From positions 22,010,566 to 22,074,565 of the forward strand of contig CM048839.1 of assembly GCA_026545765.1 (NCBI GenBank): a stretch of DNA of 64,000 bases. The letters run 5' to 3'. The notes beneath the pieces were generated by a model. The model was not told the origin of the DNA. It saw nothing but the letters and a program-made list of their open reading frames with translations, and did not search any database. Source of the DNA: Plantago major. Lineage: Eukaryota; Streptophyta; Magnoliopsida; Lamiales; Plantaginaceae. Below are positions 51,746-64,000 of the stretch, one piece after another. The position numbers were made by a program, and so were the translations under genes. The first letter of the stretch is position 1. Each line of letters begins with the position of its first letter.

Positions 51746-53318
51746 ATGGAGAATCCAAGCAGCATTTCCCTAAGCCAATCTAGCTCTTTAGGTTCTACTT
51801 CTACACCAAGAACCACCTCAAAAGACATCGAGCCATACAATTTCTTCCCACCAAAATCCTCAAGTCCTCTCAGTTTCACAACATCTTTGCGCTCGACTCA
51901 CAAGCAATTCGATTTCTTGAAAATTAACCCTGTTGATGAGTCCAATGATGATGAAGAAGACGAAGAAGATGAAGATGAAGACGATGATGTTGTGGCTCTA
52001 CACATCGGCCCTCCTAACAGCAGCAACGGTGCAATAGGCTCGAGCAATCATCAACACGATGACATGAATCCGAACATCCCATTGTCAGCTCAGTACTGGA
52101 TACCTACACCTGCACAGATCATGGCTGGCTTCACTCATTTTACGTGCCACATTTGCAAAAAGACCTTCAACCGCTATAACAACCTGCAGGTACAATTAAA
52201 TCCTTTGTCTGTTTTCATATAAATTAACTGGCAAAAATTTACATGTGATACCAAATAACCAAAGCAAGTGATTTAGTGTTCATGTAAATCAAGTTATAAT
52301 TAACTAAACAAACAAAGAGTGAACTAACCTTTATATAAAATCAAGCATTGAAATCCAGTACTCTACATAATCCACAAAACTCTAAATTTGTAAGAGATGA
52401 GAGATAATTTAGTTTACAATAGCAAAAAATTTGATCTTTTGTAATTAATTAACAATCCAAATCCACCTGAAAAGGGATAGAGAAGCTAAATTATTTTCCT
52501 ATTTTTCTCTGAATTATAGTTGGAGAGATGGTTTAAAATCTCAGCAAGACTGACATAAAAATTGTGAAAAGAGATGAAAACAAATCTTGTTTCTGCCTTT
52601 TCTATTGCAAAATATTGTGAGATATGCTTCAAGAGATCTAGAGAGCAAGCTCTTAGTTTATCAAGATGATCATTGATCAGAACACATTCTGAAATCGAGA
52701 TTTTACTCCATGTTAATTGGAGATTTAACTTGGTTTTTCATTCCTCATCATATGATAATGTTATGTCGTATCTAATAGAAAACCTATAAAAAAAATTCAA
52801 GCCAATTAGGTTTTATAATAGTAGGATTAGGAAAACTAGTTGTAAGAACCACTCAAAACATTTGGGCAGGTGATAGTGTAATATTTTTCAAGAATTTCTC
52901 CAATTTATTCAGTTTTCCATATGAACATGATTAGATGCACATGTGGGGCCATGGATCGGAGTACCGACGTGGCCCAGACTCGCTTAAGGGAACTCAACCC
53001 CGAGCAATGCTAGGAATACCATGCTACTGCTGCGAAGAAGGGTGCAAGAACAACATAAACCACCCAAGAGCCAAGCCCCTGAAGGATTTTAGGGCTCTGC
53101 AGACACATTACAAGAGGAAACATGGGACGAGGGGATTTTCATGCCGTAAATGTGGCAAGTCCCTGGCTGTGAAAGGGGACTGGCGAACCCATGAGAAGAA
53201 CTGTGGCAAGCGTTGGCTCTGCGTGTGCGGTTCGGATTTCAAGCATAAGAGGTCGCTCAAGGATCACATTGCTTCCTTTGGTTCCGGTCATGGCCCTTCT
53301 GGATCCTCCTATCTTTGA
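51746..53318 (+). CDS. WIP-type C2H2 zinc-finger transcription factor
   Basis: Nuclear transcription factor of the plant WIP subfamily (TT1, NTT, DOT5 relatives), which act in tissue patterning and seed coat, vein or transmitting-tract development. Two exons, 51746-52189 and 52935-53318, join in phase to 275 residues. The N-terminus is serine-rich, then has a strongly acidic stretch ([16 protein letters not shown]), the defining WIP tripeptide in [12 protein letters not shown], and finger 1 [13 protein letters not shown] whose histidines come from exon 2 ([11 protein letters not shown]). Fingers 2-4 follow: [40 protein letters not shown] and [19 protein letters not shown]. The intron position inside finger 1 is the usual one for the family. 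The gene looks intact; the subfamily member is not assigned. Confidence 0.94.
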
Positions 53319-53814
53319 TGACTTAATTGCAAGGGAGAATCTGCATGAGAAGTTGAGAACCACCTCTGTGTCAAGCTATAAACAGTACTAGTAGTAAATT
53401 CGGCTAAATTACCTATGACTATGTCACTGTCGTGCGATTTAAAATTTTCCTTTTTTTTACTTTAATTTTAAATTCTGCATTGAGACAACTTATTTTGCTA
53501 TTTTATCTGAGGAAATTATCCGTAATTCAGTTTTGTTTTGCTGGTGATTGAGTGTTCTTGGTGATCAGTGGTGCTTTGACCTTGAGCAGAGTAGTATGTT
53601 TCGTTTTTATGCAATCAGATCAATGGAAAAGCTAAAGAAACTGCTAGATTCTAGTTTGGGAGGAACAATTAACGGCAAGGGATCTGAAAGTTATAGGCTA
53701 GTGGAGTGTGGGTTTATTTATTTGTAATTTTGACACTATTGGATAATGTTTTCTAAAGTTTTTTTTTTTTCTTTTAGTATAAAAATAAAATGACAATTGT
53801 ATAACTAAATGAAT
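53319..53814. other. 3' flank of the WIP gene
   Basis: Probable 3' UTR and downstream sequence, AT-rich, no other feature. Confidence 0.5.
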
Positions 53815-54042
53815 AAGTATTTTAAGAGACGATCTCTAGATAATTCATTTAGAGACGAACCTATATTGTCAAGAAAATCATCGATATTATTAATCAAAAC
53901 ACATATGTTCTTAACATTGGTATTTTTTCATATTATAACTAGATTTGTTTCGTTAACAACATTGACGTTTTGATTAATAACATAGATGGTTTTATTGATA
54001 ATATAAGCCGTCTTTAGATAAACCGTCTCTCATGAGACTCTG
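53815..54042. mobile_element. MITE, AGAGACGG family, copy 3
   Basis: Begins AAGTATTTTAAGAGACGATC and ends near GTCTCTCATGAGACTC, with interior ATTCATTTAGAGACGAACCT and TTTTATTGATAATATAAGCC arms. Same organisation as the copies at 23040 and 40022, but more diverged. Confidence 0.65.
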
Positions 54043-54864
54043 TGCAACTAAATTTTCAATTTAATTTAAATTTGTTTTGACTTATTGAATTTCAAATCTG
54101 GGTAGTACTGCGTGTATCACTCTTTAAATGAGAGGTCTCATGGTTTAAAATTTAAATCCCAATGTTGATTTTTTTTACTTTTATTTGTCATTTTTCAGTT
54201 TTCTTCCTTTTTTGTTCAATTACAATTTCTTTTGGAGTTTTATATAAAAAAATTGCTTAACACACACATACGTAAATGCTTGTACATAAATAATCCTACC
54301 AAATTAAGCTAGTTTTGAGAGTAACCTTTAAATTGCTATTGTAAAATTAATTCCAGACCAGTCCATTGACAAACACTCACTAAGTTATCAGATACATAAT
54401 TATGTCATGTGTCAATCTAAGTATTAAATTAAAAGACTGTTACTATGAAAGTTGCATCAACGTACCATATTTTACTATCAAGTTCAAATTCAAATATTAT
54501 ATAAACATCGGTTAGCATAACTCATCATCCCTGCACGACTAAATTTATAATTTTTATAGTGAAATATAGGGCCGTTAAATATGCGATACTAATCAATCTA
54601 GGGGTAATTACACATATAAATCAACTAAAAACAACTATGACAAATAAGGATGGCTCGCTAAAACAGTTACAAATAAGTCCATTCTAATTTTCTGAGCCCT
54701 AAATCCACCATGATTGGACAAAACTACCCATCACACATTCAAATGGCAGTTTCGCGTCTTTTCATCTTCCATAAACTTCCAATCATTTCTCCATCGTTCC
54801 GAAATTCACTTCTTCTCCCATAAGCTTTCAATTCGCTCTTTCCGATCAATTTTTCAGTCCGAAA

Positions 54865-54934
54865 ATGGCAAGAAACAAGAAATCGACTAGATCCTTTGTC
54901 AAAAACGAAGAAAGCAAGCCGAAAAATGAGAAAG
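54865..54934 (+). CDS. Small basic exon-like frame inside MULE 2
   Basis: ATG at 54865 opens a 23-codon, lysine-rich stretch (MARNKKSTRSFVKNEESKPK...) that ends at a good splice donor, AAAG/GTACGA, just before the repeat array. It could be the first exon of an element gene or a captured one. No downstream exon found; family not recognised. Confidence 0.3.
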
Positions 54935-54979
54935 GTACGAAACTACTACATTTTTTCTGTCAAATTTTGGTTAGTTTCA

Positions 54980-55620
54980 TATGCATGTATGTTTTGGCTA
55001 GTTTCAGATCCACTAGTAGGCTAGTTTCATCTCGATTTTGACTAGTTTCATGGGCAATGTGTGCTGTCTTCATGGGCATGTATGTTTTGGCTAGTTTCAT
55101 ATCCACTAGTAGGCTAGATTCATCTCGATTTTAACTAGTTTCATGGGCAATGTGTGCTGTCTTCATGGGCATGTATGTTTTGGCTAGTTTCATATCCACT
55201 ATTAGGCTAGTTTCATCTCGATTTTGACTAGTTTCATGGGCAATGTGTGCTGTTTTCATGGGCATGTATGTTTTGGCTAGTTTCAGATCCACTATTAGGC
55301 TAGTTTCATCTCGATTTTGACTAGTTTCATGGGTAGTGTGTGCTGACTTCATGGACATGTATGTGTTGGCTAGTTTCATATCCACTAGTAGTCTAGTTTC
55401 ATCTCGATTTTAACTAGTTTCATTGGCAATGTGGTGTCTTCATGGGCATGTATGTTTTGGCTAGTTTCAGATCCACTATTAGGCTAGTTTCATTTAGATT
55501 TTGACTAGTTTCATGGGCAATGTGTGCTGTCTTCATGGGCATGTATGTTTTGGCTAGTTTCAGATCCACTAGTAGGCTAGTTTCATCTCGATGTATGTTT
55601 TATGCTAGTTTCAGGTGCCT
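54980..55620. repeat. 93-bp tandem repeat, ~7 units
   Basis: The string CATGGGCATGTATGTTTTGG recurs at about 55071, 55164, 55257, 55350 (variant), 55441 and 55534, i.e. every 91-93 bp. Each unit contains three or four CTAGTTTCA motifs (CTAGTTTCAGATCCACTAGT, CTAGTTTCATCTCGATTTT, CTAGTTTCATGGGCAATGTG). 93 is a multiple of 3, so the array reads as an open frame on either strand without being a gene. Confidence 0.9.
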
Positions 55621-56760
55621 TTATTCTAGTTTCAAGATTTTTTGTATTAGTTTCATATTCACAAAAGCTAGTTTCAGAACAACAAAAATATGGTTTCATG
55701 GTCACAAAAGCTAGTTTCAGAACCACTAAACCTAGTTTCATGTCCACAAAAGCTATTTTTAAAACTACAAAACCTAGTTTCATGTCCACAAAAGCTAGTT
55801 TCAGAACCACAAAAGCTAGTTTCATGTCCACAAAAGCTAGTTTCATGTCCACAAAAGCTAGTTTCAGAACCACTAAAGTTAGTTTCAAGTTCCCTAATAA
55901 TTAAGCGATTGTCGGGCCTCTCATAATTCTAAAACCCTAGGGGAAAATGGTGAACCCAAAAATCCACTGAATTTAAATACTCCCTCCGGGAGCTACGGTC
56001 TTAATTAGGGTTTAAGGTTTAGGACGGGTCCTAAAACCCTAAACCCTAATTAAGCGATTGTCGGGGCCTCTCATAATTCTAAAACCCTAGGGGAAAATGG
56101 TGAACCCAAAAATCCACTGAATTTGAATACTCCCTCAGGGAGCTACGGTCTTAATTAGGGTTTAGGGTTTAGGACGGGTTCAGGGCTAAACCCTAAACCC
56201 TAATTAAGCGATTGTCGGGTCTCTCATAATTCTAATACCCTAGGGGAAAATGGTGAACCCAAAAATAAACTGAAACTCATAATTCTAAAACCCTAAGGAA
56301 AATGGTGAACCAAAAAATCCACTGAATTTGAATACTCCCTCCGGGAGCTACGGTCTTAATTAGGGTTTAGGGTTTAGGACGGGTCCAGGGGCGCTAATTA
56401 AGCGATTGTCGGGCCTACAATGCTAGTTTCAAGGTCAATTTTAACTAGTTTCAGCAAAATAAAGTACTAGTTTCAGGTTCATTAAAAGTTAGTTTCAACT
56501 TAAACAAGAAGTTAGTTTAATGGTCATTAAAGCTAGTTTCAGGAACTCAAAAGTTAGTTTCATATTCATTAATAATAGTATCAGGTTCAATAAAGATATT
56601 TTAGCGTTCATTAAGCTAGTTTCAGGAACTCAGAAGCTAGTTTCATGCTCAAATAATGTTAGTTTCATCAACTAAAAATGCTAGTTTAAGATCCACCAAC
56701 CCTAGTTTCGAGATCCACACCAACCCTAGTTTCAGATCCACCAGCCCTAGTTTCACAATG
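55605..56760. repeat. Short CTAGTTTCA array (split by the 150-bp block)
   Basis: At 55605-55890 and again at 56420-56760, CTAGTTTCA recurs about every 18-27 bp with linkers such as TGTCCACAAAAG and GAACCACTAAA. The complement contains TGAAACTAG, which shares AAACTAG with the array in MULE 1. Confidence 0.85.
55899..56416. repeat. ~150-bp direct repeat with telomere-like hairpin
   Basis: Units starting AATTAAGCGATTGTCGGG lie at 55899, 56048 and 56202, and a terminal copy of that string lies at 56396; the third interval (194 bp) has a partial internal duplication. Each full unit carries CTTAATTAGGGTTTAGGGTT near its end, and in the first two units this pairs with AACCCTAAACCCTAATTAAG to make a near-perfect 24-bp hairpin. 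The TTTAGGG strings are imperfect and only two to three long, so this is not a telomere tract. Confidence 0.85.
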
Positions 56761-56775
56761 CTTTGAATTACTGCC

Positions 56776-57100
56776 CTAACCCACATACATTTTCCTACCA
56801 TGACGAACGGAAAGAGGATCAACATCCAAACAATCATCAGCAATCCCAACAACAATATCCATATCAACATATTTCAAACCATGAAGTTTACACAACCTAA
56901 TCATATTGTTCAAATCATCATCAGTAAAATCAAATACCTTTTCTTCTCAACAATATAAAAAAAAAAAACCTAGTGGAATCCAAATCCTTCAATCGAAATT
57001 TTGAAATTGCAATTTCCAATAAATCAGAGAAACGAAAACCAGATTCAATACCAAAAGCATGGATGAGGCCATTAAACGTTAACGAAACCATGAAATCCAT
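56776..57100 (-). pseudogene. MULE-type protein N-terminus, broken
   Basis: From ATG 57100 the minus strand reads MDFMVSLTFNGLIHAFGIE..., a stop TGA after a poly-T run, and then in the same frame KVFDFTDDDLNNMIRLCKLH and SVRHGRKMYVG before another stop. This hydrophobic-then-acidic layout resembles the N-terminal region of plant MuDR-like transposases, but the catalytic and zinc-knuckle domains are missing. Confidence 0.5.
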
Positions 57101-57638
57101 GTTTCTGGTACGAAGATGAAGATGAAATCAAAAGAAGAAAAACGAAGGAGAAAGAAAGCGAGAGAAACGAGATGTTGGTTGGTAGGGGGTTGGTGAATAT
57201 GTACGTACGTACGTACGAACTTGGCGTGGAGTTGAAGAAAGTAGCGAGGTATGGCCAAAGCGAAATTAAATTTAAAAATGATGCGGTATTTATAATAGTT
57301 TTATTAAGCGGTACAAAATGTTCTCAACCGCGTAAAGTGACATTTTTATGTAATTTTCTAATCAATCTATGGGATAATCGATACCTTGGCTTAAAAAAAG
57401 AGAGGTCTGATTAATTGAGTGATGCAGTAACACTAGCATACTTGTAAAATTGGGTACATAAACATTGACGGATAGAATATACCTCCAAGCCCGGCAAATG
57501 TTCATTGGAATCACCGTAGCCTAAGCAATAGGGTCCAAAAGTCGTAACTCAAACTTTCCTCCCAAATATCACTCTCTTCCTCTCATTTTCAACAACACGC
57601 ACTACTACTATTTGTCTATTTCCATTCAAACAAACATT

Positions 57639-57646
57639 CTATATAT
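57639..57646 (+). promoter_or_regulatory. Possible TATA box of the 14-3-3 gene
   Basis: CTATATAT lies about 110 bp before the start codon, followed by a pyrimidine-rich leader. The transcript start is not known; this is a position-based guess. Confidence 0.35.
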
Positions 57647-57755
57647 CCCTCCCTTTCAGATCTCCCCATTCCTCTCCCACAGTCCCTTTTCCGTTTCCCA
57701 TCAAAACCAGAAATCCACTCACTCAACAGCTAGCTCACTCCCCAATCCACCTACC

Positions 57756-59853
<2,098 letters not shown>

Positions 59854-60611
59854 GGAAGCTAGTTGCCATGGCAGTTCACTGTTGATTGTTTTAATTCGAG
59901 TTTCACATTCCTATTGGTATTTTGGCTCCCAATAGGAATTTGAATTCACACAATTGTGCGCCATATAATTTGCCTGGCAATGTAGCTTTTCATTTTTATT
60001 TTTGCCCCGAGTTTTTCCCTTTTCCCATTTTTTAGTAGATAGGCAATATTTATATATCATGTTCTGCGGTTGAAACTCGACAATGGTTTATTTGATGCTA
60101 AAAAATCCTTATGATTGTGTTTGCCCTCCGGATCCATTTAAATTAATGCTATTATAACTGCATTTTTCTGATGCATTGATCTCTAGTGTGGGCTTATGTT
60201 GTAAATCTTCCAAATAGTTGGCTTGGGAGAAGTCAGTCAGATTAATTGCACATAAATGAATTGTGTACTTTGATATCTAACAATTGTAGACTCGTGGTTC
60301 GGAGTTTGATTGCACTTGAAAGTTAAAATGGTCCCAAATTCAAGCTTTGTGTTGTAAAAAGGATAGCTGGAAAAATTTACCCCTAAAAAAGAGACCGGCA
60401 ATACTCTTTAAGAGTAGTCACAAATCGGTGATACCAATGGAAAAAGAAAAAAAAAAGTGAACTTGATTGATCAGTCAAATTAGGTTTAAGCCGCATAACA
60501 AGATATTTCACTTTGATTCGTGCGTCCTGTATATACTACAGGGAGGAAAAAATTTTGGAAAAGAAAAAAAAAAAGCTCACCTATAATTTCTTTAAAACAG
60601 TAGAAAACATA
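59854..60611. other. Convergent intergenic region
   Basis: Holds the 3' UTRs of the 14-3-3 gene and the opposing MAPR4-like gene. No other feature. Confidence 0.6.
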
Positions 60612-63600
60612 TTACTTTAGGCGACATCTACTGGCAAAATAATCACATCCATCATAAATTTCCAATCCTTCCTGCTCTAGTTCATCTTGTTTGAAGCAAG
60701 CGCAACGCTTGCTCATTTTCCCGGTCAGAGCTATTTCCAGTGGCCTCTGTACTAACCTTGGGTAGCCCTCTTCACACCAGATCTGAAAGAAATCATTTTA
60801 GCTTGAGATTTACAACAAAGGTGCATGTACTAAAACAAAATCAGTGAATTCTGTGAGTTCATCAATAGGAATAAGATATACCTCCGACCCCTCTTCTTGA
60901 CTCCACTTTGAATTGCAGCTGGATATTTTAGCTTCTTCATTCTTCTGCTTTTCAAGAAGTTGAGCTCCTCTTGCAGCCTTTGCTTCAACCCCTTTCAAAT
61001 ACTTTGTGGGTTTGCCCTCGCTGTCATAATAACGGCCTACTAACTTGCCCACAAATCTATAAATTACACAACACAATTAGTCTTGTGGTAATATTATTCG
61101 AAGTTTCGAACATAGTTAAAGATCTACATGAATCAATTTAAATCAAGATACTATATATGATTCGTATTCTTATATGAGCATCAGTTAGGTAAACATTGCT
61201 ACCCTTCTTGCGACAAATATATCATAATAAGGAGATGTGTTTCAGCTCCAAAAACCTCCAAAGAAGTGTTTGTCAGGATAATCATATTTTTTATAGGTCG
61301 ATTTTTCACAAAAGGCAAAAGAAATTAGGGGAAACCTATTTCCTACAAAAACCAGGTTTGCTTTAGACACATGTTGGCATGTGCACGATATTCATCCAAA
61401 TTAATTAATCAGTGGTATTTAGCCACAAAGTCTAGTATTATGTGGCCTAGGTATAATTTTCATTGGCTTGTCATGTAGCATATCAATATGTGTGCACACC
61501 TAAACACAAAATGCATCTACCAGGCACACCTAAACACAAAATGCATCTACCAGGATATCCACGATCAATTTAAGTTTCCAACTGAGGATAATACCCCTGG
61601 GCTTAATTCACCTACATGTATGTCCTGTGGTAGAAATCTCGCCAGCCAACAACGCTTTTCACCTACATAAATTCAGTAAGAAAACACTCTCCTTAGTAAG
61701 CGGAACAATAAAAATATGGAGAGTAATGTTCAATTTCTAACATTGAAGGATACGGGAGTAATGTGGTGGGGTTATGCATCTCCGTCTCACTCTTTGCATA
61801 CTCAAAAGATGCTTGTATGTTTGGTTTGAAGAAGAGTCTTGAGAATGGGAATTATGTGGTTAAGTTGTTTGAACAATTTTTTATATGTATAGATGATAAA
61901 AAAAAATTTCTCTAATCAAGTAATCTAAGGACATCATGGTTAAAACATACTTCGTCCATCCTAGACTCAACATCCCATTGGGCTCGACACAAGCTTTAAG
62001 AGTAAACTATAAATACTTAGAATAATTTAGAAAATGCAAGATTGAATAAATTAGAATATAGATTTTTCATTCAAGGTATGGGAAGCTAAGATTGGGACAA
62101 ACAAAAAAGTAAAGTGCAAAGTTGAGATTGGGACGGAGGGAGTATAACCAGCATCATTGTTTCCATAGTTTATCCACTAGCTTGGTCCACAACACAAATG
62201 TAGACGGAAGATATAGGATGACAAGGTAATCTTAACCTAGACGGTAAAATCGAGAAAGTATACTTTACGTTGTATCTTGTACATAAAGGGTACTAAATAT
62301 TGACACAGTCTAATTTGTGAGCATTAAATTAACCACTCTTTCAATTTATATACACTGACGAATTTTGGCACCAGAATTGTACGCGTAAGTTTCACTCGCC
62401 TAACAACCCAAAGTCCCAAACTCTACGTGTCATCACCATATTTAATCTGGTGAATCATTTTAAAAGAAATGAAAAATAGTAAATGAAAATATCTTTGATA
62501 TATTTTTCTTGAATTTTAGTTTTTTATTTAAATTCGGCAATGAACCAGACGGACGTCTCCACCTAAATATTTTGAACATATTTTTATTTTTCTATTTTTT
62601 TTTCCCGATTAATTTTACAAATGACAAATGTCCAGGTAAATATTTTTGAATATTTTTTTTCTTTTTCTAAAAAAATTATTTACAAGATTAAATATGCTGA
62701 CAACATGTGTCCAGCTCGATGGGTGGTCCGGCGTTTGTAACTTATGCATACAAATTCGGTGCCAAAAGTCATCGGAGGATACAAATTCAAAAAATGGTTA
62801 ATTTAATGGCAACAAATTGGACTATATTATTTAGTACCAATCCTGTATATGGTACAACATAAGTGTACTTTCTGGATTATACCTGTAATCCAGATAACGT
62901 TGCAAGGATAGGACCGAGATTGATCTGTCGTATTGACATCAGGTGACTGGTGACATAGAAATGATCAAACTGGAGAAACGATAATAACAATGGAGAAATT
63001 AAAATGAACTACCTCAGCGCTAGACAAACCATGTAGGTTGTCAGTAAGGCCGTCTCCTGCATGCATGTGAAAGACATTTCAGACTGCACAAAATGCATTA
63101 AGTGACACAGGATGTAAGGAAATAATATGTGCTTATGAATCAGAGAGCCAATGATTTAATGTTCTTATTCTATCAGACATGAACAATGAACCTAACTGAG
63201 CTGTTTGGGTTCTGTACTCCGCACTCCAAAAGTGAATGTAACTGAAGTCCTGTTGCTTTAATGAAGTATTTGCTTGAGTAATATCTCAAGCACGCACCAG
63301 GATACAACCGTCTGACAATGACCCAGCTGTAACAAGCCCTCATGTTTCACACTCACCCCCAGTCACCAACATTAGCATAAACTGAGTCGAATATGTTGCT
63401 CTTCCCACTTTCAAATTTAAAACCAAGCACTATATTACTTTCCTTAGTTCATCATGTTTGATTTCCATTAAGTGCTCATTTCTCACATCTAAAGAATTTG
63501 ACATAGATACCATAATTGCAAATATGTAAGTTCCAGTTACAGGAAAGAAGTTAATGAAAGGTCGCCTAACAAAAGTTATTGAGAAAAAGGCTTTGTTATT

Positions 63601-63707
63601 GTTGTCTGAATATCATGATAGGTGAAAAAAGATGAATTTGTAGAAGGAAAGACCAAGGTGAAGTAGTACCTGTAAAGTTTCCAGAAACAAATGCACGGGA
63701 AGCATCT
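60612..63707 (-). CDS. MAPR4: Cytochrome b5-like heme/steroid-binding protein, MAPR4/neudesin type (partial)
   Basis: MAPR-family protein with a cytochrome b5-like heme-binding fold, predicted to be membrane-associated or secretory. Four exons are clear: 63670-63707 (DASRAFVSGNFT), 63013-63056 (GDGLTDNLHGLSSAE), 60882-61056 (FVGKLVGRYYDSEGKPTKYL...SCNSKWSQEEGSE) and 60612-60782 (WCEEGYPRLVQRP...CACFKQDELEQEGLEIYDGC...CRLK, stop TAA 60612). Phases agree at the joins I can test. The first two exons are the end of the b5-like domain; the last two are the cysteine-rich C-terminal part of this type. A short linking exon expected between 61057 and 63012 was not found. The start of the gene lies beyond the right edge. 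A Stowaway element sits in the long intron. The MAPR4 label is from family recall. Confidence 0.78.
61495..61554. repeat. Exact 30-bp tandem duplication
   Basis: The 30-base unit beginning CACACCTAAACACAAAATGC occurs twice back to back (61495-61524, 61525-61554) with no difference, inside the long intron of the MAPR4-like gene. Recent, possibly polymorphic. Confidence 0.9.
61950..62142. mobile_element. Stowaway MITE
   Basis: TA target dinucleotides (61948-61949 and 62143-62144) flank ends CTTCGTCCATCCTAGACTCA and, inverted, CTCCCTCCGTCCCAATCTCA. This is the classic Stowaway terminal sequence with a few changes on the left. 193 bp, intronic in the MAPR4-like gene. Confidence 0.8.
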
Positions 63708-63952
63708 CTAAGTAATTACGCGACAAAAACCAAAAAAAGGGTATTAGTAATACATCTTCTAGCGTGAAACCTGTTGTTAAAATTGAATGTATTATTCGCT
63801 GTACATAATATGACATGAATCAAAGCCACATTATCATAACAAATTTATTGGCATCACATTCATTAAACTACTACATGTAAAAGTTTATGTTGCTTCAGCA
63901 AAATTTGATAATGAAAACAAAATTAGTTTACAAGACATCACCAACTTACTTT

Positions 63953-64000
63953 TTTTTTTTTTTTTTTGCCAACACTATGCCCAATTACTCAACTCGAACC
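63953..64000 (-). mobile_element. Possible SINE 3' part at the window edge
   Basis: On the minus strand the edge starts with a B-box-like GGTTCGAGTTG, continues about 35 bases and runs into about 16 A. This could be the 3' half of a tRNA-derived SINE cut by the window border. Too short to be sure. Confidence 0.3.

Larger units (their letters stand above)
54601..57358. mobile_element. MULE-like element 2, 11-bp TSD, repeat-filled
   Basis: An 11-bp direct repeat TAATCAATCTA flanks it (54590-54600 and 57359-57369). Ends: left GGGGTAATTACACATATAAA; right read inward GAAAATTACATAAAAATG. The minus strand keeps the N-terminal part of what looks like a MULE transposase or related element protein (56776-57100). 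Most of the 2.76 kb is repeats: 93-bp units, short CTAGTTTCA units and a 150-bp unit with TTTAGGG-like strings. It ends 397 bp before the 14-3-3 start codon. Confidence 0.8.

Noticed and set aside
55131-55904. Long open frames in both directions over the CTAGTTTCA arrays.
   Set aside because: Artefact of 93-bp units (a multiple of 3) and a stop-poor motif; no codon bias and a repetitive peptide.
55899-56416. Interstitial telomere.
   Set aside because: Only two to three imperfect TTTAGGG strings per unit within a longer unrelated repeat; not a telomere tract.
54980-56760. CRISPR-like appearance of the repeat arrays (short repeat, spacer, repeat).
   Set aside because: Linkers are themselves repeated, spacing is irregular and the DNA is a plant transposon; there are no cas genes.

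Overview
The window is nuclear DNA of a flowering plant, very probably a eudicot. It is AT-rich, with GT-AG introns, plant-only gene families (HD-ZIP III, WIP zinc finger, PORR, OSCA/CSC1) and a heavy load of plant transposons (MULE, hAT, PIF/Harbinger, Helitron, Stowaway, SINE, Ty1/copia). I would guess an asterid, but the sequence does not prove it.

Layout, left to right. Positions 1-4452 hold the 3' two thirds of an AGO4-clade Argonaute (+), which converges on an intronless OSCA4.1-type channel gene (-, 5701-8127). A 2.9 kb MULE-like element with an AAACTAG-motif array and a nested Helitron starts 371 bp upstream of the OSCA start codon. A complete but divergent 18-exon HD-ZIP III gene (-, 13648-21789) follows; its second intron holds an 825 bp MULE with a perfect 9 bp target duplication. 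Positions 23.8-39.4 kb contain a tandem segmental duplication with two 2-oxoglutarate dioxygenase genes (-). The copies have since been separated by an 8.06 kb hAT element that carries a decayed transposase gene and a nested PIF/Harbinger element, which in turn holds a second one.

Positions 39.4-46.4 kb are gene-poor and include MITEs, a foldback and a wrecked Ty1/copia pol. Two broken genes follow on the minus strand: an MBD8/AT-hook-type fragment cut by a solo LTR with a 5 bp target duplication, and a PORR-domain gene with one frameshift and one stop. A two-exon WIP zinc-finger gene (+, 51746-53318) is intact. A second large MULE (54601-57358, 11 bp target duplication) is made almost entirely of repeat arrays and ends 397 bp before the start of a 14-3-3 gene (+, 57756-59853). 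The window closes with the 3' part of a MAPR4/neudesin-like gene (-).

The host genes do not form a pathway; they are ordinary neighbours. The two most interesting signals are (1) the HD-ZIP III gene, complete and in phase over 18 exons but with the miR165/166 target segment replaced, and (2) at least three MULE-type elements with GG-n-AATTAC termini whose interiors are arrays of short motifs; two of these arrays share the core AAACTAG. Exon borders were placed by hand from splice consensus, reading phase and family similarity recalled from general knowledge; no alignment was run.
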